Source: Allosalinactinospora lopnorensis
GTDB taxonomy: Bacteria; Actinomycetota; Actinomycetes; Streptosporangiales; Streptosporangiaceae
Assembly (NCBI RefSeq): GCF_000981225.1
Contig: NZ_LAJC01000011.1
Coordinates: forward strand, 1-64,000
Length of the DNA: 64,000 nt
Direction: 5' to 3'
In this document: piece after piece, positions 27,498 to 36,070 of the stretch
How the letters are laid out: the number at the start of each line of letters is the position of its first letter
How positions within the stretch are numbered: the stretch's first letter is position 1
Translations under genes and position numbers: made by a program
The notes under the pieces: generated by a model
The model's database searches: none
What the model was told of the DNA's origin: nothing
What the model saw: only the letters and a program-made list of their open reading frames with translations

Positions 27498-27973
27498 AGG
27501 GCCAGGTTATCCGCGCCCGCCACCAGGGCTGCAATTGAACAGGTTTATACCAGGGTAAAACTGCTATGGGACCGGATGCTTCCCGGCCGGTTCACGAGCA
27601 TGAGGCCAGGCGATCGACACGGCAACGTACCTGCCCCGGAGCCACGGGTGCCCGCCTTTCTCCCGTCATTCCTATGATCCCGCCTGGCCAAACCGGGCTC
27701 ATAGCATTGTCCAGCACTGGAACGCGGGAACAAGGAGGTGAGAATTGGACGAAGAGTATGACGAGCCGCCGACATACCGCGGCGGTCACAACAGTGGAAC
27801 CTGTAGAGTCCACGGACCGGAATCAGGGGAGCCAAACACGCACCCCTAGCCAAGGAATGTGTTCGGATCCCCTTGGACCGGGTAAGGCCGTCTTCCGGCG
27901 GCCCGGACCGAACTATTCATCGTCCACGTGGCTCTTCTTTCCATTAAGTCGCGGTTTGCGAGCGTCCGCACTC
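27498..27973. other. Intergenic region with one short candidate gene
   Basis: Apart from the small frame at 27745-27849 no gene is seen. TTGAAC at 27535-27540 followed by TAAAAC could be promoter-like but spacing is poor. The stretch 27850-27973 lies between convergent ends. Confidence 0.35.
27745..27849 (+). CDS. Candidate small peptide (34 residues)
   Basis: A short frame opened by TTG 27745, with the strong Shine-Dalgarno sequence AAGGAGGTGA at 27732-27741. The peptide is acidic at the front (LDEEYDEPPTYRGG) and ends HNSGTCRVHGPESGEPNTHP, with a single Cys. It has no hydrophobic segment. I do not recognise it. It is convergent with the XRE regulator that ends 125 bases further on. The ribosome site is the main evidence; the TTG start and short length keep confidence low. 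Confidence 0.4.
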   Translation: MDEEYDEPPTYRGGHNSGTCRVHGPESGEPNTHP

Positions 27974-28879
27974 CTACCAGCGCCACGCGATCCCCGAGTG
28001 CAGATCATCGATCCGCTTGAAGTCCCGAAAGTAGAATCCGCTGGGATTAGCGGGGAAAATACGGTCTGATTGTGGAGGCGCGGGCGCCTCGGTCGCGAAG
28101 ACGTCGCGCTCACTGAACCACCACACCTCTTGTGGAAGTGTCGGCGGGGTGAACAGCACCCGCAACGCATAACGAGCGTTTCCGGTACGAGCCCGATAGC
28201 GAAGCAGCGGTCGGGCCGGGATCGAACTTCTCACCCGCACCCGATAGCACAGCGAGTACAGCTCACCGTCCCCCGGGTTGAGTTCCCGATCCATCCGGAA
28301 CACCGCGGACAGGTAACCGAACCCGGTCTCACGTAGCTTCGCCAGCCTACACCCGACCCCGGGTTCAATGGAAAGTACACCGGTCCCCGTGTCGCGGTGG
28401 TAGTTGTGCGCGACGGCGATGAGCGTCACTCCGGGCTGTACCGCGGCGATCATCCGGATGACGTCGACCTCGGTGATGACGCCCCGTTCGTCGATCCGGT
28501 AGTAGGCCTCGCTCTCCCGCACCTCGTACCCCTCGCGGATCTCCCCCGCCGGTGAGTCCGGTGTCACCTGGTAGGCGCCTCCGCGCAGGCCCTGGTTCCG
28601 CTGCACGAGGCGCTGGGTCCGCCGCCGTTCCTCGGAGGCCCGCCGGGCCTTCCCCAGGGCCTCGCGCGCCAGCCGCCCGTCGCAGCCGAACTCCTTGACG
28701 TAGTAGTAGACGAGTTCGGGCGACGGCATCACGTGCCCGTTCTCCACGTTGGAGATGTGGCCGGAGCTGTAGAGCGCAACGTCCCTGGTGGTCGCGCCCG
28801 CGGACACCCGCGCCCGGCGAAGCAGCCCGCCGAGCTCCCGATGCTCGTCGCTCACCGGCACGCGCTCCGCTCGCGCCAT
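27974..28879 (-). CDS. XRE-family transcriptional regulator
   Basis: A 301-residue regulator. The helix-turn-helix is at about 12-65 (LGGLLRRARVSAGATTRDVA, LYSSGHISNVENGHVMPSPE). The C-terminal part is not DUF5753: it reads YYRIDERGVITEVDVIRMIA and WWFSERDVF, and ends in IDDLHSGIAWRW. Many of these Trp/Tyr-rich C-domains occur in actinomycete XRE proteins of unknown ligand. Start MARAERVPVS at 28879. Single gene; the divergent small membrane protein gene starts 189 bases away. Confidence 0.75.
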   Translation of the reverse strand: MARAERVPVSDEHRELGGLLRRARVSAGATTRDVALYSSGHISNVENGHVMPSPELVYYYVKEFGCDGRLAREALGKARRASEERRRTQRLVQRNQGLRGGAYQVTPDSPAGEIREGYEVRESEAYYRIDERGVITEVDVIRMIAAVQPGVTLIAVAHNYHRDTGTGVLSIEPGVGCRLAKLRETGFGYLSAVFRMDRELNPGDGELYSLCYRVRVRSSIPARPLLRYRARTGNARYALRVLFTPPTLPQEVWWFSERDVFATEAPAPPQSDRIFPANPSGFYFRDFKRIDDLHSGIAWRW

Positions 28880-29067
28880 CGGCGTTCCCCTCTCCCGCGC
28901 GTCCCAGCCGTGCTTGCCGATCGCGCTTGCTTGCTTGCCGCCCGCTCTGGCGTATCGGCAAGCATTCCCCCGGCGTGTTCCCCTGATTCCAGGAGGTTCC
29001 TGACATCATGCCCGAAGGCGCGCAGAGGGGGAGCCCGCCGGATTCGGACAGGGAAGGAGAGCGGTCA

Positions 29068-29280
29068 ATGGCTATCCTGCTGACCGCAGTGGCCTGCTTC
29101 ATCAGCGGGCTCGCCGCCGGTTGCGTTTTCGGGTCCTCATACTCGGCCTGGTCCATGAGGGGCGTCGTCAACCGGCAGCAGCGAGAGCTCATCCGGCTCC
29201 GGGAAGAGATCGCAGTCCTTCAGGGGCTGCTGTACGCCCCGCCGGCGTCGAGGGGCGGCCGGCTGGAGGGCGCCCCCTGA
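29068..29280 (+). CDS. Small single-pass membrane protein
   Basis: A 70-residue protein with one N-terminal transmembrane helix (about 2-26, AVACFISGLAAGCVFGSSY) and a following basic/acidic helix (NRQQRELIRLREEIAVLQGL) likely to form a coiled coil in the cytoplasm. GAAGGAGA seven bases before ATG 29068 supports the start. No family recognised. A 12-bp hairpin follows the stop. Confidence 0.65.
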   Translation: MAILLTAVACFISGLAAGCVFGSSYSAWSMRGVVNRQQRELIRLREEIAVLQGLLYAPPASRGGRLEGAP

Positions 29281-29287
29281 CCGGCTC

Positions 29288-29317
29288 GCCGGGGAGCGGG
29301 CGCGTCCGCTCCCCGGC
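29288..29317. terminator. 12-bp hairpin between convergent genes
   Basis: Arms 29288-29299 and 29306-29317 are exact reverse complements, loop GCGCGT. It separates the small membrane protein gene from the carbonic anhydrase gene. Confidence 0.65.
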
Positions 29318-29349
29318 CTCTTCCCCGCACCGGCCGTCCGCACCCGGTT

Positions 29350-30063
29350 TCAGTCCAGGAAGGTCACGGCACCGGTGCCGAGCTCGTAGCGGGCGGCGAC
29401 CACGCGGAGCGCTCCCGTTCGCGCGAACCCGCCGATCTCCTCGTCCTCGCGCAGCCGCCGCGCGATGTCCTCGGCGTTGGCGGTGACGCAGGCGTCGACG
29501 AAGTCGCCGCCGTCGTCGGGAGTCGACTCGACGACGGGGAGCAGCCGCTCCACCAGGTGGCCGATGTGCCCTTGGGGCACATCGCCCGTCTCGTGGGCCT
29601 CGACGGCGGCGCTGACGGCGCCGCACGACTCATGGCCGAGCACGACGAGCAGGGGCGTCTCCAGGTGCTCCACCGCGTAGAGCACACTGCCGAGCACCGA
29701 GGGGTCGGGGACCTGGCCGGCCGAGCGCACCGTGAAGAGGTCGCCCAGCCCCCTGTCGAAGACCAGCTCCGGAGGCACCCGGGAATCGGAGCAGCCCAGG
29801 ATGGTCGCGAAGGGGGACTGTCCGCCGGTGAGCTCCTCGCGCCGGGCGGCGTCCTCGTTGGGGTGGTGCGAGGCAGAGGCGCGCCAGCGCCGGTTCCCCT
29901 GCCGCAGCAGCCGCAGCGCCCCGTCGGCGTCGCCTGGACGGGCGGACTCCGGGCCATCAGAGGACGCCAGGGCCGCGGCTCCGGACCCGCCCAGGACCAA
30001 TGCGGCTCCGCCCGTCAGGGAAGCGCGAAAAGCGGTACGCCGCGAAACGGCCACATTCATCAC
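29350..30063 (-). CDS. Beta-carbonic anhydrase with Tat-type signal
   Basis: A 237-residue beta-carbonic anhydrase interconverting CO2 and bicarbonate. Zinc ligands are C91 and D93 in LGCSDSRVPPE, and H144 and C147 in GHESCGA. The N-terminus carries a twin-arginine signal (SRRTAFRAS followed by an Ala/Gly-rich hydrophobic stretch to about residue 33), so the enzyme should be exported folded with its zinc. An exported, actinobacterial-type beta enzyme is plausible. Start is ATG 30063 or the adjacent ATG 30060. Monocistronic by position. Confidence 0.9.
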   Translation of the reverse strand: MMNVAVSRRTAFRASLTGGAALVLGGSGAAALASSDGPESARPGDADGALRLLRQGNRRWRASASHHPNEDAARREELTGGQSPFATILGCSDSRVPPELVFDRGLGDLFTVRSAGQVPDPSVLGSVLYAVEHLETPLLVVLGHESCGAVSAAVEAHETGDVPQGHIGHLVERLLPVVESTPDDGGDFVDACVTANAEDIARRLREDEEIGGFARTGALRVVAARYELGTGAVTFLD

Positions 30064-30548
30064 CAGTTCTATGTCCGAAGGGTGTGCAAAACGTCAGAGC
30101 GGACGAGGAAAAACGGGAGAGGAAAAGCTGAGCGCTAAAAGCATACAGCAGGCGGGCGCCTGATAAACGCCGGGTCCGCCATGCGACGGCTCCGGAACAG
30201 TGACCGCGGTCCGCGGACCGTACGGCGCCGTAATAGGTGAAGTGCCCTGGAAGGTGACGCGGCGAAGTAACACGTCGGCAATTCTTCGGCCGCGCACCCG
30301 GACCGGGGAACACGGTTTTCTTTCCGGAAGTCACGAATAAGGTGATCTCAGCGACTTCTCGTTTCGGACAGCCTCGGGAGCAGGGCGGCTTCGACGATGG
30401 CGCCGATCGCGCGTCGGCCGAGATGGCCATCCCCCGGGCCGCGGCCGTGTGGAGAACGGACAGGGCATGGACGCGTGCGGCGGTGATGCCCCGGCGGCGG
30501 ATCCGAGCTTGGCATCGGAGCTCCACACTGACGCGCCGGCGGGACCGG
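30064..30548. other. Intergenic region with a possible TetR C-terminal relic
   Basis: No intact gene. On the minus strand around 30480-30346 two adjacent frames read VHALSVLHTAAARGMAISAD and AIGAIVEAALLPRLSETRSR followed by a stop, which together resemble the C-terminus of a TetR regulator. They lie just behind the intact TetR gene and may be the remains of a second copy. The carbonic anhydrase promoter must also lie here. Confidence 0.3.
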
Positions 30549-31202
30549 TCAGCCACCGCCGGAGCGCGGCGGATCGCCTGCCACGACCTCGTGGTCCGGT
30601 TGGCGGATCAACGCGTCCCAGGTCAGCATGGCGCGGTCGATGACAGTATGCGCCAACTCCCGAGAACATCCGTCCCGCGCCTGAATCGACAGCCCATGAA
30701 GAACGGTCAGGTAGTACGAAGCCATGGCCGCGGTGTCCGTCCCGGGCGGGATGTCCCCCTCTGCGACACCTCGATCGAGCCGGGCGACGACCTTGTCGTG
30801 GTCCCGCCGCCGGAGCGCGGCAAGGCGGTGGCCTATGTACTCGTTCGCTGAGGTCAGATTGAGCCCGGCGAGAACCACCATGCACCCGCGCGGGGTATGG
30901 GGATCGACATAGGCGTCGGCGTTGTCACGCAACATCCGCTCGATCGCCTGCCGAGCGGTCGGGGATGTCTCCAGAGCGCTGTCTGTCGGTGACCAGTCGG
31001 CCGAATTGTAGAGATCCACCGCCTCGCGGAAGAGCTCCCCCTTCGAGCCGAACGCCGCGTAGAGGCTCGTAGACGTGATGCCAATGGCATCGGTGAGCAT
31101 GCTGAGCGAGGTCCCCTCGTAGCCGTGCTCCCAGAAGAGCTCCATCGCGACGCGCAGTGCCGCGGTCCTGTCGAACCGGCGGGGACGCCCTCGTGCCGAC
31201 AT
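30549..31202 (-). CDS. TetR-family repressor
   Basis: A 217-residue TetR regulator. The N-terminal helix-turn-helix is canonical: RTAALRVAMELFWEHGYEGT, SLSMLTDAIGITSTSLYAAF, GSKGELFREAVDLY. The C-terminal ligand domain resembles AcrR/YxaF types (VLHGLSIQARDGCSRELAHT). It is transcribed divergently from an SDR gene, with a 26-bp perfect palindrome in the spacer that is its obvious operator. Expected ligand: a substrate of the SDR or of the SMR exporter. Confidence 0.9.
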   Translation of the reverse strand: MSARGRPRRFDRTAALRVAMELFWEHGYEGTSLSMLTDAIGITSTSLYAAFGSKGELFREAVDLYNSADWSPTDSALETSPTARQAIERMLRDNADAYVDPHTPRGCMVVLAGLNLTSANEYIGHRLAALRRRDHDKVVARLDRGVAEGDIPPGTDTAAMASYYLTVLHGLSIQARDGCSRELAHTVIDRAMLTWDALIRQPDHEVVAGDPPRSGGG

Positions 31203-31250
31203 GATGCCCCCTTGCCCGCTGCCTTGACACCCTCTGGGGCCGATGCTACC

Positions 31251-31276
31251 AATTATGTATCGATCGATACATAATT
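31251..31276. promoter_or_regulatory. 26-bp perfect palindrome, TetR operator
   Basis: Positions 31251-31276 equal their own reverse complement; the half-site is AATTATGTATCGA. It sits 48 bases from the TetR start and 25 from the SDR start, in an otherwise GC-rich spacer, so it can block both promoters. TTGACA at 31224-31229 is a likely -35 for the SDR direction. Confidence 0.85.
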
Positions 31277-31301
31277 ATCTCGTGCTACCGAGGAGGCGTG
31301 C

Positions 31302-32042
31302 ATGGCCCCGCTACACGGCAAAGCCGCGCTGGTCACCGGAGGAAGCAGGGGCATCGGTGCGGCGATCGCCGAACGGCTCGCCCATGACGGCGCCGATGTG
31401 GCGCTGACGTACAACGCCTCGCCAGACCGAGCCAAGGCCGTGGTCAGCAGGGTCGAGCAGACCGGACGCCGCGGAAGCGCCATCCGGGCCGACGCCGCGG
31501 ACCCCGCCGCTGTGGCCGCGGCGGTCGATCAGGTCACCACCGAGTTCGGACGGGTCGACATCCTGGTCAACAACGCTGGGATCTTTCCTTACGGCACCAT
31601 CGACGAGTTCTCTCTCGAGAACTACGAGAACACCATGGCGATCCATGTTCGTGCCGTGTTCGTCGCGGCCCAGACCGCGGCCAAGCAGATGACGGACGGC
31701 GGCCGGATCATCAGCATCGGAAGCAGCCTGGTCGAGCGGGTACCTGCTCCGGGGTTCAGCCTCTACTCGATGAGCAAGTCCGCGCTGGTCGGATTCACCA
31801 AGGGACTGGCACGCGACCTGGGGCCGCACGGGATCACCGCAAACGTCGTACACCCCGGTTCCACCGACACCGAGATGAACCCGGCCGACGGCGAGGGGGC
31901 GGATGAAGAGCGCGAGCTGACCGCGCTTGGACGGTACGGCAGCGCCAACGAGATCGCCGCCACCGTCGCGCATCTCGCCGGTCCTTCGGGTGCTTACATC
32001 ACCGGTACCACCATCACCGTGGACGGCGGTGTCACGGCGTGA
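31302..32042 (+). CDS. Short-chain dehydrogenase/reductase
   Basis: A 246-residue classical SDR. It shows the cofactor motif TGGSRGIG, NNAG, catalytic Ser in IISIGSSL, the YSMSK active-site pair (YxxxK), and the C-terminal GTTITVDGG. Arg/Asn after the second strand (TYNAS) favours NADP(H). It is under the divergent TetR repressor. Its stop overlaps an in-frame GTG of the following SMR-type gene, indicating an operon. Substrate unknown; an electrophile-detoxifying carbonyl reductase would fit the repressor-exporter context. Confidence 0.9.
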   Translation: MAPLHGKAALVTGGSRGIGAAIAERLAHDGADVALTYNASPDRAKAVVSRVEQTGRRGSAIRADAADPAAVAAAVDQVTTEFGRVDILVNNAGIFPYGTIDEFSLENYENTMAIHVRAVFVAAQTAAKQMTDGGRIISIGSSLVERVPAPGFSLYSMSKSALVGFTKGLARDLGPHGITANVVHPGSTDTEMNPADGEGADEERELTALGRYGSANEIAATVAHLAGPSGAYITGTTITVDGGVTA

Positions 32043-32113
32043 CCGGCCCACAGACGAGCATCGCCGCGCGGCACTGCGGAGACCGGGCACGGCGCACGAG
32101 AACAGCATTGACC

Positions 32114-32430
32114 GTGGCCTGGGTCGTTCTCATCGTCGCGGGCCTTCTGGAGATCGTGTGGTCACTCGCGCTCAAAGAAGCGTCCGGTCTCACCCGGCCC
32201 GTATGGTCAGCCCTCGGTATCGGAGTGGCCATGCTCAGCCTCGGCATGCTCTCGTACGCCCTGAAGAGCCTGCCAGTAGGCACCGCCTACGCGGTGTGGG
32301 TGGGAATCGGCACAGTAGCGTCGCCACAGCCGGAATGATCGCGCTGGGAGAGTCCATGTCCCGGACGCGGCTGCTCAGTATCGGTCTGATCGTCGCCGGA
32401 GTCATCGGACTAAACTTCGTAGAGGACTGA
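32114..32430 (+). pseudogene. SMR-family (EmrE/SugE-like) exporter, disrupted by a 5-base duplication
   Basis: The first three helices of a small multidrug resistance protein are in one frame: VAWVVLIVAGLLEIVWSLAL with the essential Glu, VAMLSLGMLSYALKSLP, VGTAYAVWVGIGTV. That frame then stops at 32336. The fourth helix, VATAGMIALGES followed by LLSIGLIVAGVIGLNF, is in another frame up to 32430. The break holds GTAGC-GTCGC (about 32311-32320), an imperfect direct duplication of five bases. Deleting one copy yields a normal 104-codon SMR gene. GTG 32114 is the likely start. It would export cationic compounds or guanidinium. Confidence 0.8.
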
Positions 32431-32478
32431 CCACACAAGCTCGCACGCCGAGTCCGCGTCTCCCCGCTGAGACCCGGA

Positions 32479-32508
32479 GCCCCGGGACGGCCGGGGCCGT
32501 CCCGGGGC
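32479..32508. terminator. 12-bp hairpin between convergent genes
   Basis: Arms 32479-32490 and 32497-32508 are exact reverse complements with loop CCGGGG. It separates the SMR gene from the oppositely oriented protease-like gene. Confidence 0.65.
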
Positions 32509-32515
32509 GTGCCTG

Positions 32516-33457
32516 TCACCGGCCGTCGGCCAGGCGGGCGTCGAACTCGTCGAGGACCGCGCGCATCGGGTTGGCGTAGGTCAGCCCGGTCCCGTCGGGG
32601 CCGCCGATGTCGCTGCCGGCGAAGAGCAGGCCCAGCGCGGCGTGTTCGTCGGCGGTCCAGATCAGCGACCCGGAGTCGCCGCCGTCGCTGAAGCCTCCGC
32701 CCGCGCCGGAGATCTCGATCTGGTCGTCGAAGAGCAGGTCCCCTGTGGGGAAGTCGATCCGCAGCCCGTCGACCTCGAAGGCGGTGACGTACCCGCGGGT
32801 GTATCCGGTGGTGCGCCCCAGCTTGCGCACCTCGTCGCGCTCCTGGACCTCCGCGGTGACATCGGTGATCGCCCCTCCCGGGTAGCCCTCCGGGTCGTGG
32901 CCGACGGAGTCGTCGATCCGGGCGACCGCGGCGTCCAGGAGGTTGGGGCGGTCCGTCCTCAGCTCGGAGAAGGCGGTGAGCCGGGCGACCGCGTCGCCCG
33001 GGTCGGTTCCGCTGTCGGAGACCCCGGGCTGCAGCACGGTGTCCCCCGGCTCCGCGCGGCCGCTGTCGGCCAGGACATGGTTGTTGGACAGTATGTGCGG
33101 CGCCTCGTCGATGGTGACGAAGGCGCCGAGGGTGCCCGCCGTGATATCGGGGTGCCCGACGGAGGCTCCCGGCACCAGGGGCCGGTGGCGTTTCTGCAGC
33201 TCGTCCGGCGAGGGGGCGGACAGGGCGCGGATCCGGCCGACCGTGACGACGTTGAGCTCGTTGTGCGCTTCGGAGGCGAGGCGTTCGATCAGGTCCGCGG
33301 CGGTCCGGGAGTTGGGGACGCGGACGGCGAGGGAGAACTCTCCCGGGGCGATGCGGGTGACTCCCAGGCCGACCCAGGGGGCTTCGGTGCGGGCGGTGAG
33401 TTCCGGGACGCGCTCCAGCAGGGAGCGTTTCAGGTCGCGGCACGAGTCCAGGTGCAT
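32516..33457 (-). CDS. Trypsin-like (chymotrypsin-fold) serine peptidase-like protein
   Basis: A 313-residue protein without a signal peptide. The chymotrypsin-fold triad is suggested by His in SNNHVLADSGRA, Asp in LLDAAVARIDD and Ser in the SDGGDSGSLIW motif. The first 100 residues (LERVPELTARTEAPWVGLGV) form a separate N-terminal region. This pattern occurs in intracellular bacterial S1-like proteins, often in defence or stress islands. Oxyanion and nucleophile residues look intact, so activity is plausible. Start MHLDSCRDL at 33457. No operon partner seen. Confidence 0.65.
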   Translation of the reverse strand: MHLDSCRDLKRSLLERVPELTARTEAPWVGLGVTRIAPGEFSLAVRVPNSRTAADLIERLASEAHNELNVVTVGRIRALSAPSPDELQKRHRPLVPGASVGHPDITAGTLGAFVTIDEAPHILSNNHVLADSGRAEPGDTVLQPGVSDSGTDPGDAVARLTAFSELRTDRPNLLDAAVARIDDSVGHDPEGYPGGAITDVTAEVQERDEVRKLGRTTGYTRGYVTAFEVDGLRIDFPTGDLLFDDQIEISGAGGGFSDGGDSGSLIWTADEHAALGLLFAGSDIGGPDGTGLTYANPMRAVLDEFDARLADGR

Positions 33458-33582
33458 CGAGACTCCTTCAGGGGGAGGCCACTACTCATTGTGGTTCCTC
33501 CTTACCCGGAACGTGGCCAACCGCATCGTTACTGTCCGCTACCTCCCTGATGCCCACTGAAGCGCGCCGCCTCTCAGGGGTC

Positions 33583-35215
33583 TCAGGGCCGGAATTCGTG
33601 TTCGATGGCGACCGCGACGTCCAGGACCAGGGGTTCGGTCCGCTCGTGCAGCGTGGGAACGACCGAGTCGAGGACGGCGACGAGGTCGTCGTGGGTCTCG
33701 ACGCGGCGTGCGGGGCATCCCAGCTCGCGGGCCAGTCCTGACACCGACACCTCCGGGAAGCCCGGCCACGAGGGCTTGCCACCGTGCTTCTCGGCGAGGC
33801 GGTCCATGATCGCGTAGCGGCCGTTGGACAGCACCACGAACAGCACGCCCGTCCCGTAACGGGCCGCGCTCCACAGGGACTGCACCTGGTACAGCGAGGA
33901 GCCGTCACCGACCACGGCGATGACCGGGCGGTCCGGCCGCGCCATCCGGACCCCGGTCGCCGCGGGCAGCGCGAAGCCGAGCCCGCCCATGGCGGCGGAG
34001 AGGAAGCCCAGCGGGCGCCGGGCGGGGACCAGCCGGTGCATCTCGGGACGGCTCGACGGGGTCTCCTCGACGAAGACGGTATCGGCCGGCGCCCGTTCGG
34101 CCAGCGCCGCCAGCACGTGAGCGGGCAGCATCGGCCGCCCCTCCGCCGGCGGTTCGGGCACCGCGGCGGCCGCTCTGTACGGCGGCGTCCTGTCGCGCGG
34201 CGCGACCCGCTCGGTCATCCGGCGCAGGGTGGAGGGGATGGGGGCGAGCACCGCCAGCTCGACCGGGCTGCGGTAGGCCTCCGCCGGGTCGTCTGTGAGC
34301 ATCGCGAGCCGGATGCCCGGTTCGGCCAGGGGCCCCTCGGTGTAGGGGTACTGCCGGAACACTGGGGCGCCCACAGAGAGCACGGTGTCGTAACCGGCGA
34401 GGGCCGCGCGCAGTCCCGGGCGGTCGGCGGGCAGGAAGCCCGCGAAGCGCGGATGGTCCTGCGGGAACCCCGCGCGGGCGCCGAAGCTCTCCTGGAACAC
34501 CGGGGCCCCGATGTGCTCGGCCAGCGCGACCAGGGCGGCCCATCCGTCCTCGGTGTCGGTTCCGGCCCCGGTGACCAGCGCGGGCGCGTCCGCCTGGTCC
34601 AGCAGCGCGGCCAGATCGGCGATCCCGGCCTCGTCGGTGCCCTCCGCCCGTTCGACGCGGCCGGCCGCGGCCAGCACCCCGTCCGCGCCGGCCGGCCGCC
34701 CCCCAGTCGTCCATGGGCACGATCACCAGGGAGGGGCCCCGCGCGTGCACGGCCTCGTGGTGGGCGCGGGCGACGGCGCCGGGCACCTCCTGGGCGGTGA
34801 GCGGTTCCTCCACCCGCACGGGGTAGTCGCCGGCCAGGTCGCGCAGCCGGCCGGCGAGGAAGGGCTCCAGTGCGAGGTGCCGGCGGTCCTGCTGGCCGAC
34901 CAGCACGACCAGGGGTGCGCGGTTCACCCGGGCGGTGGCCAGCGCCCCGACCGCATTGCCCAGCCCTGCCGTCGTGTGCAGTTGCACCAGCGCCGGACGG
35001 CCGTGCGCGATCGCCCACCCGGTCGCCATGCCCACGACCGACCCCTCGTGCAGCGCCAGCACGAAGCGCAGGTCCTCGGGCAGGTCGGTGAGGAAGCCGA
35101 CCTCGGTGGACCCCGGGTTGGCGAAGACCGTGGTCAGGCCGTACCCGCGGAGCACGTCGAGGGTGGCGTCGCGGACCGTGCGCTCCGGGCGCCCGGCTCC
35201 GTGCGGCTGCGCCAT
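33583..35215 (-). pseudogene. mdlC: Benzoylformate decarboxylase-like ThDP enzyme, +1 frameshift in a C6 tract
   Basis: About 543 residues if repaired. The N-terminal PYR domain from ATG 35215 has VFANPGSTEVGFLTDLPED, LALHEGSVVGMATGWA (His/Glu of the MdlC active site) and the closing VIVPMDDWG. The rest is in the next frame: VLAAAGRVERAE, middle domain, then PP domain with VVGDGSSLYQVQ and LSNGRYAIMD. The break falls at C6 34699-34704; removing one base joins them. It decarboxylates aryl-glyoxylates to aryl-aldehydes; MdlC also takes 4-hydroxybenzoylformate. It is the last gene of an ABC-transporter operon, starting 11 bases after the ATPase stop, which suggests the imported solute is its substrate. 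Confidence 0.8.
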
Positions 35216-35226
35216 CTCGCTCCCCC

Positions 35227-36021
35227 TCAGGTGGCGGCCGGCGCCGAGGCGGCCTGCCCGTTCTTGGCGTTCTGGATCTCGCTGTAGACCCGCGCCCGCA
35301 GCTCGGTGAAACGCTGGTCCGACCGCGTTGTGAGCTGGTCGCGTTCGGCGGGCAGGTCCACCGCGACGTCGTCCTGCACCACCGTCGGCGAGGAGGAGAG
35401 CACCAGCACGCGCTGGCCGAGGTAGACCGCCTCGTCGATGTCGTGCGTGATGAACAGGACCGTCATGGAGAACCGCTGCCACAGCCCGCGGATCAGGTCC
35501 TCCAGGTCGGCGCGGGTCTGGGCGTCCACGGCGGCGAACGGCTCGTCCATCAGCAGCACGCGCGGCTCGTAGGCGATCGCCCGGGCGATCGCCACCCGCT
35601 GCTGCATGCCGCCGGAGAGCTGCCAGGGGTAGGACCGCGCCGAGTCGGCCAGCCCGACCGCCTCCAGTGCCTCTGTCACCAGGGTCCGGCGGCGCTCCTT
35701 GGACAGCTTCTTCTCCTTGAGGGGCAGCTCGACGTTGCCCTGGACGGTCAGCCAGGAGAACAGGCTGCGCCCGTACTCCTGGAAGACCACGGACATGTCG
35801 CGCGGCGGCCCGGTGACCGCCTTCCCGGCGACCTCGACACTGCCGGAGGTCGGCTTGAGCAGACCCGCGATGCACTTCAGCAGCGTGGTCTTGCCGCAGC
35901 CCGAGGGGCCGACGAGGCAGGCCAGTTCGCCCTCCTCAAGCCGGAACGTCAGGTCGCGGACGGCTTCGACCTCCCGGTCCTTCCCCCGGTAGATTTTCTG
36001 CACTCCATTGACGTCAAGCAT
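35227..36021 (-). CDS. ABC transporter ATP-binding protein (NitT/TauT type)
   Basis: A 264-residue ATPase with Walker A GPSGCGKTT, Q-loop VFQEYGRSLF, signature LSGGMQQRVAIARA, Walker B RVLLMDEP and the H-loop FITHDIDEAV. The sequence is of the nitrate/taurine/sulfonate importer family. It powers the two permeases encoded directly upstream, and with the lipoprotein at 37743 forms a complete importer. Transcribed on the minus strand between the permease and the decarboxylase genes. Confidence 0.92.
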   Translation of the reverse strand: MLDVNGVQKIYRGKDREVEAVRDLTFRLEEGELACLVGPSGCGKTTLLKCIAGLLKPTSGSVEVAGKAVTGPPRDMSVVFQEYGRSLFSWLTVQGNVELPLKEKKLSKERRRTLVTEALEAVGLADSARSYPWQLSGGMQQRVAIARAIAYEPRVLLMDEPFAAVDAQTRADLEDLIRGLWQRFSMTVLFITHDIDEAVYLGQRVLVLSSSPTVVQDDVAVDLPAERDQLTTRSDQRFTELRARVYSEIQNAKNGQAASAPAAT

Positions 36022-36070
36022 GGTGACCTTCTCGATCAGGGGTCGTGGGCGAAGGGGGCCGGCACGGCGC

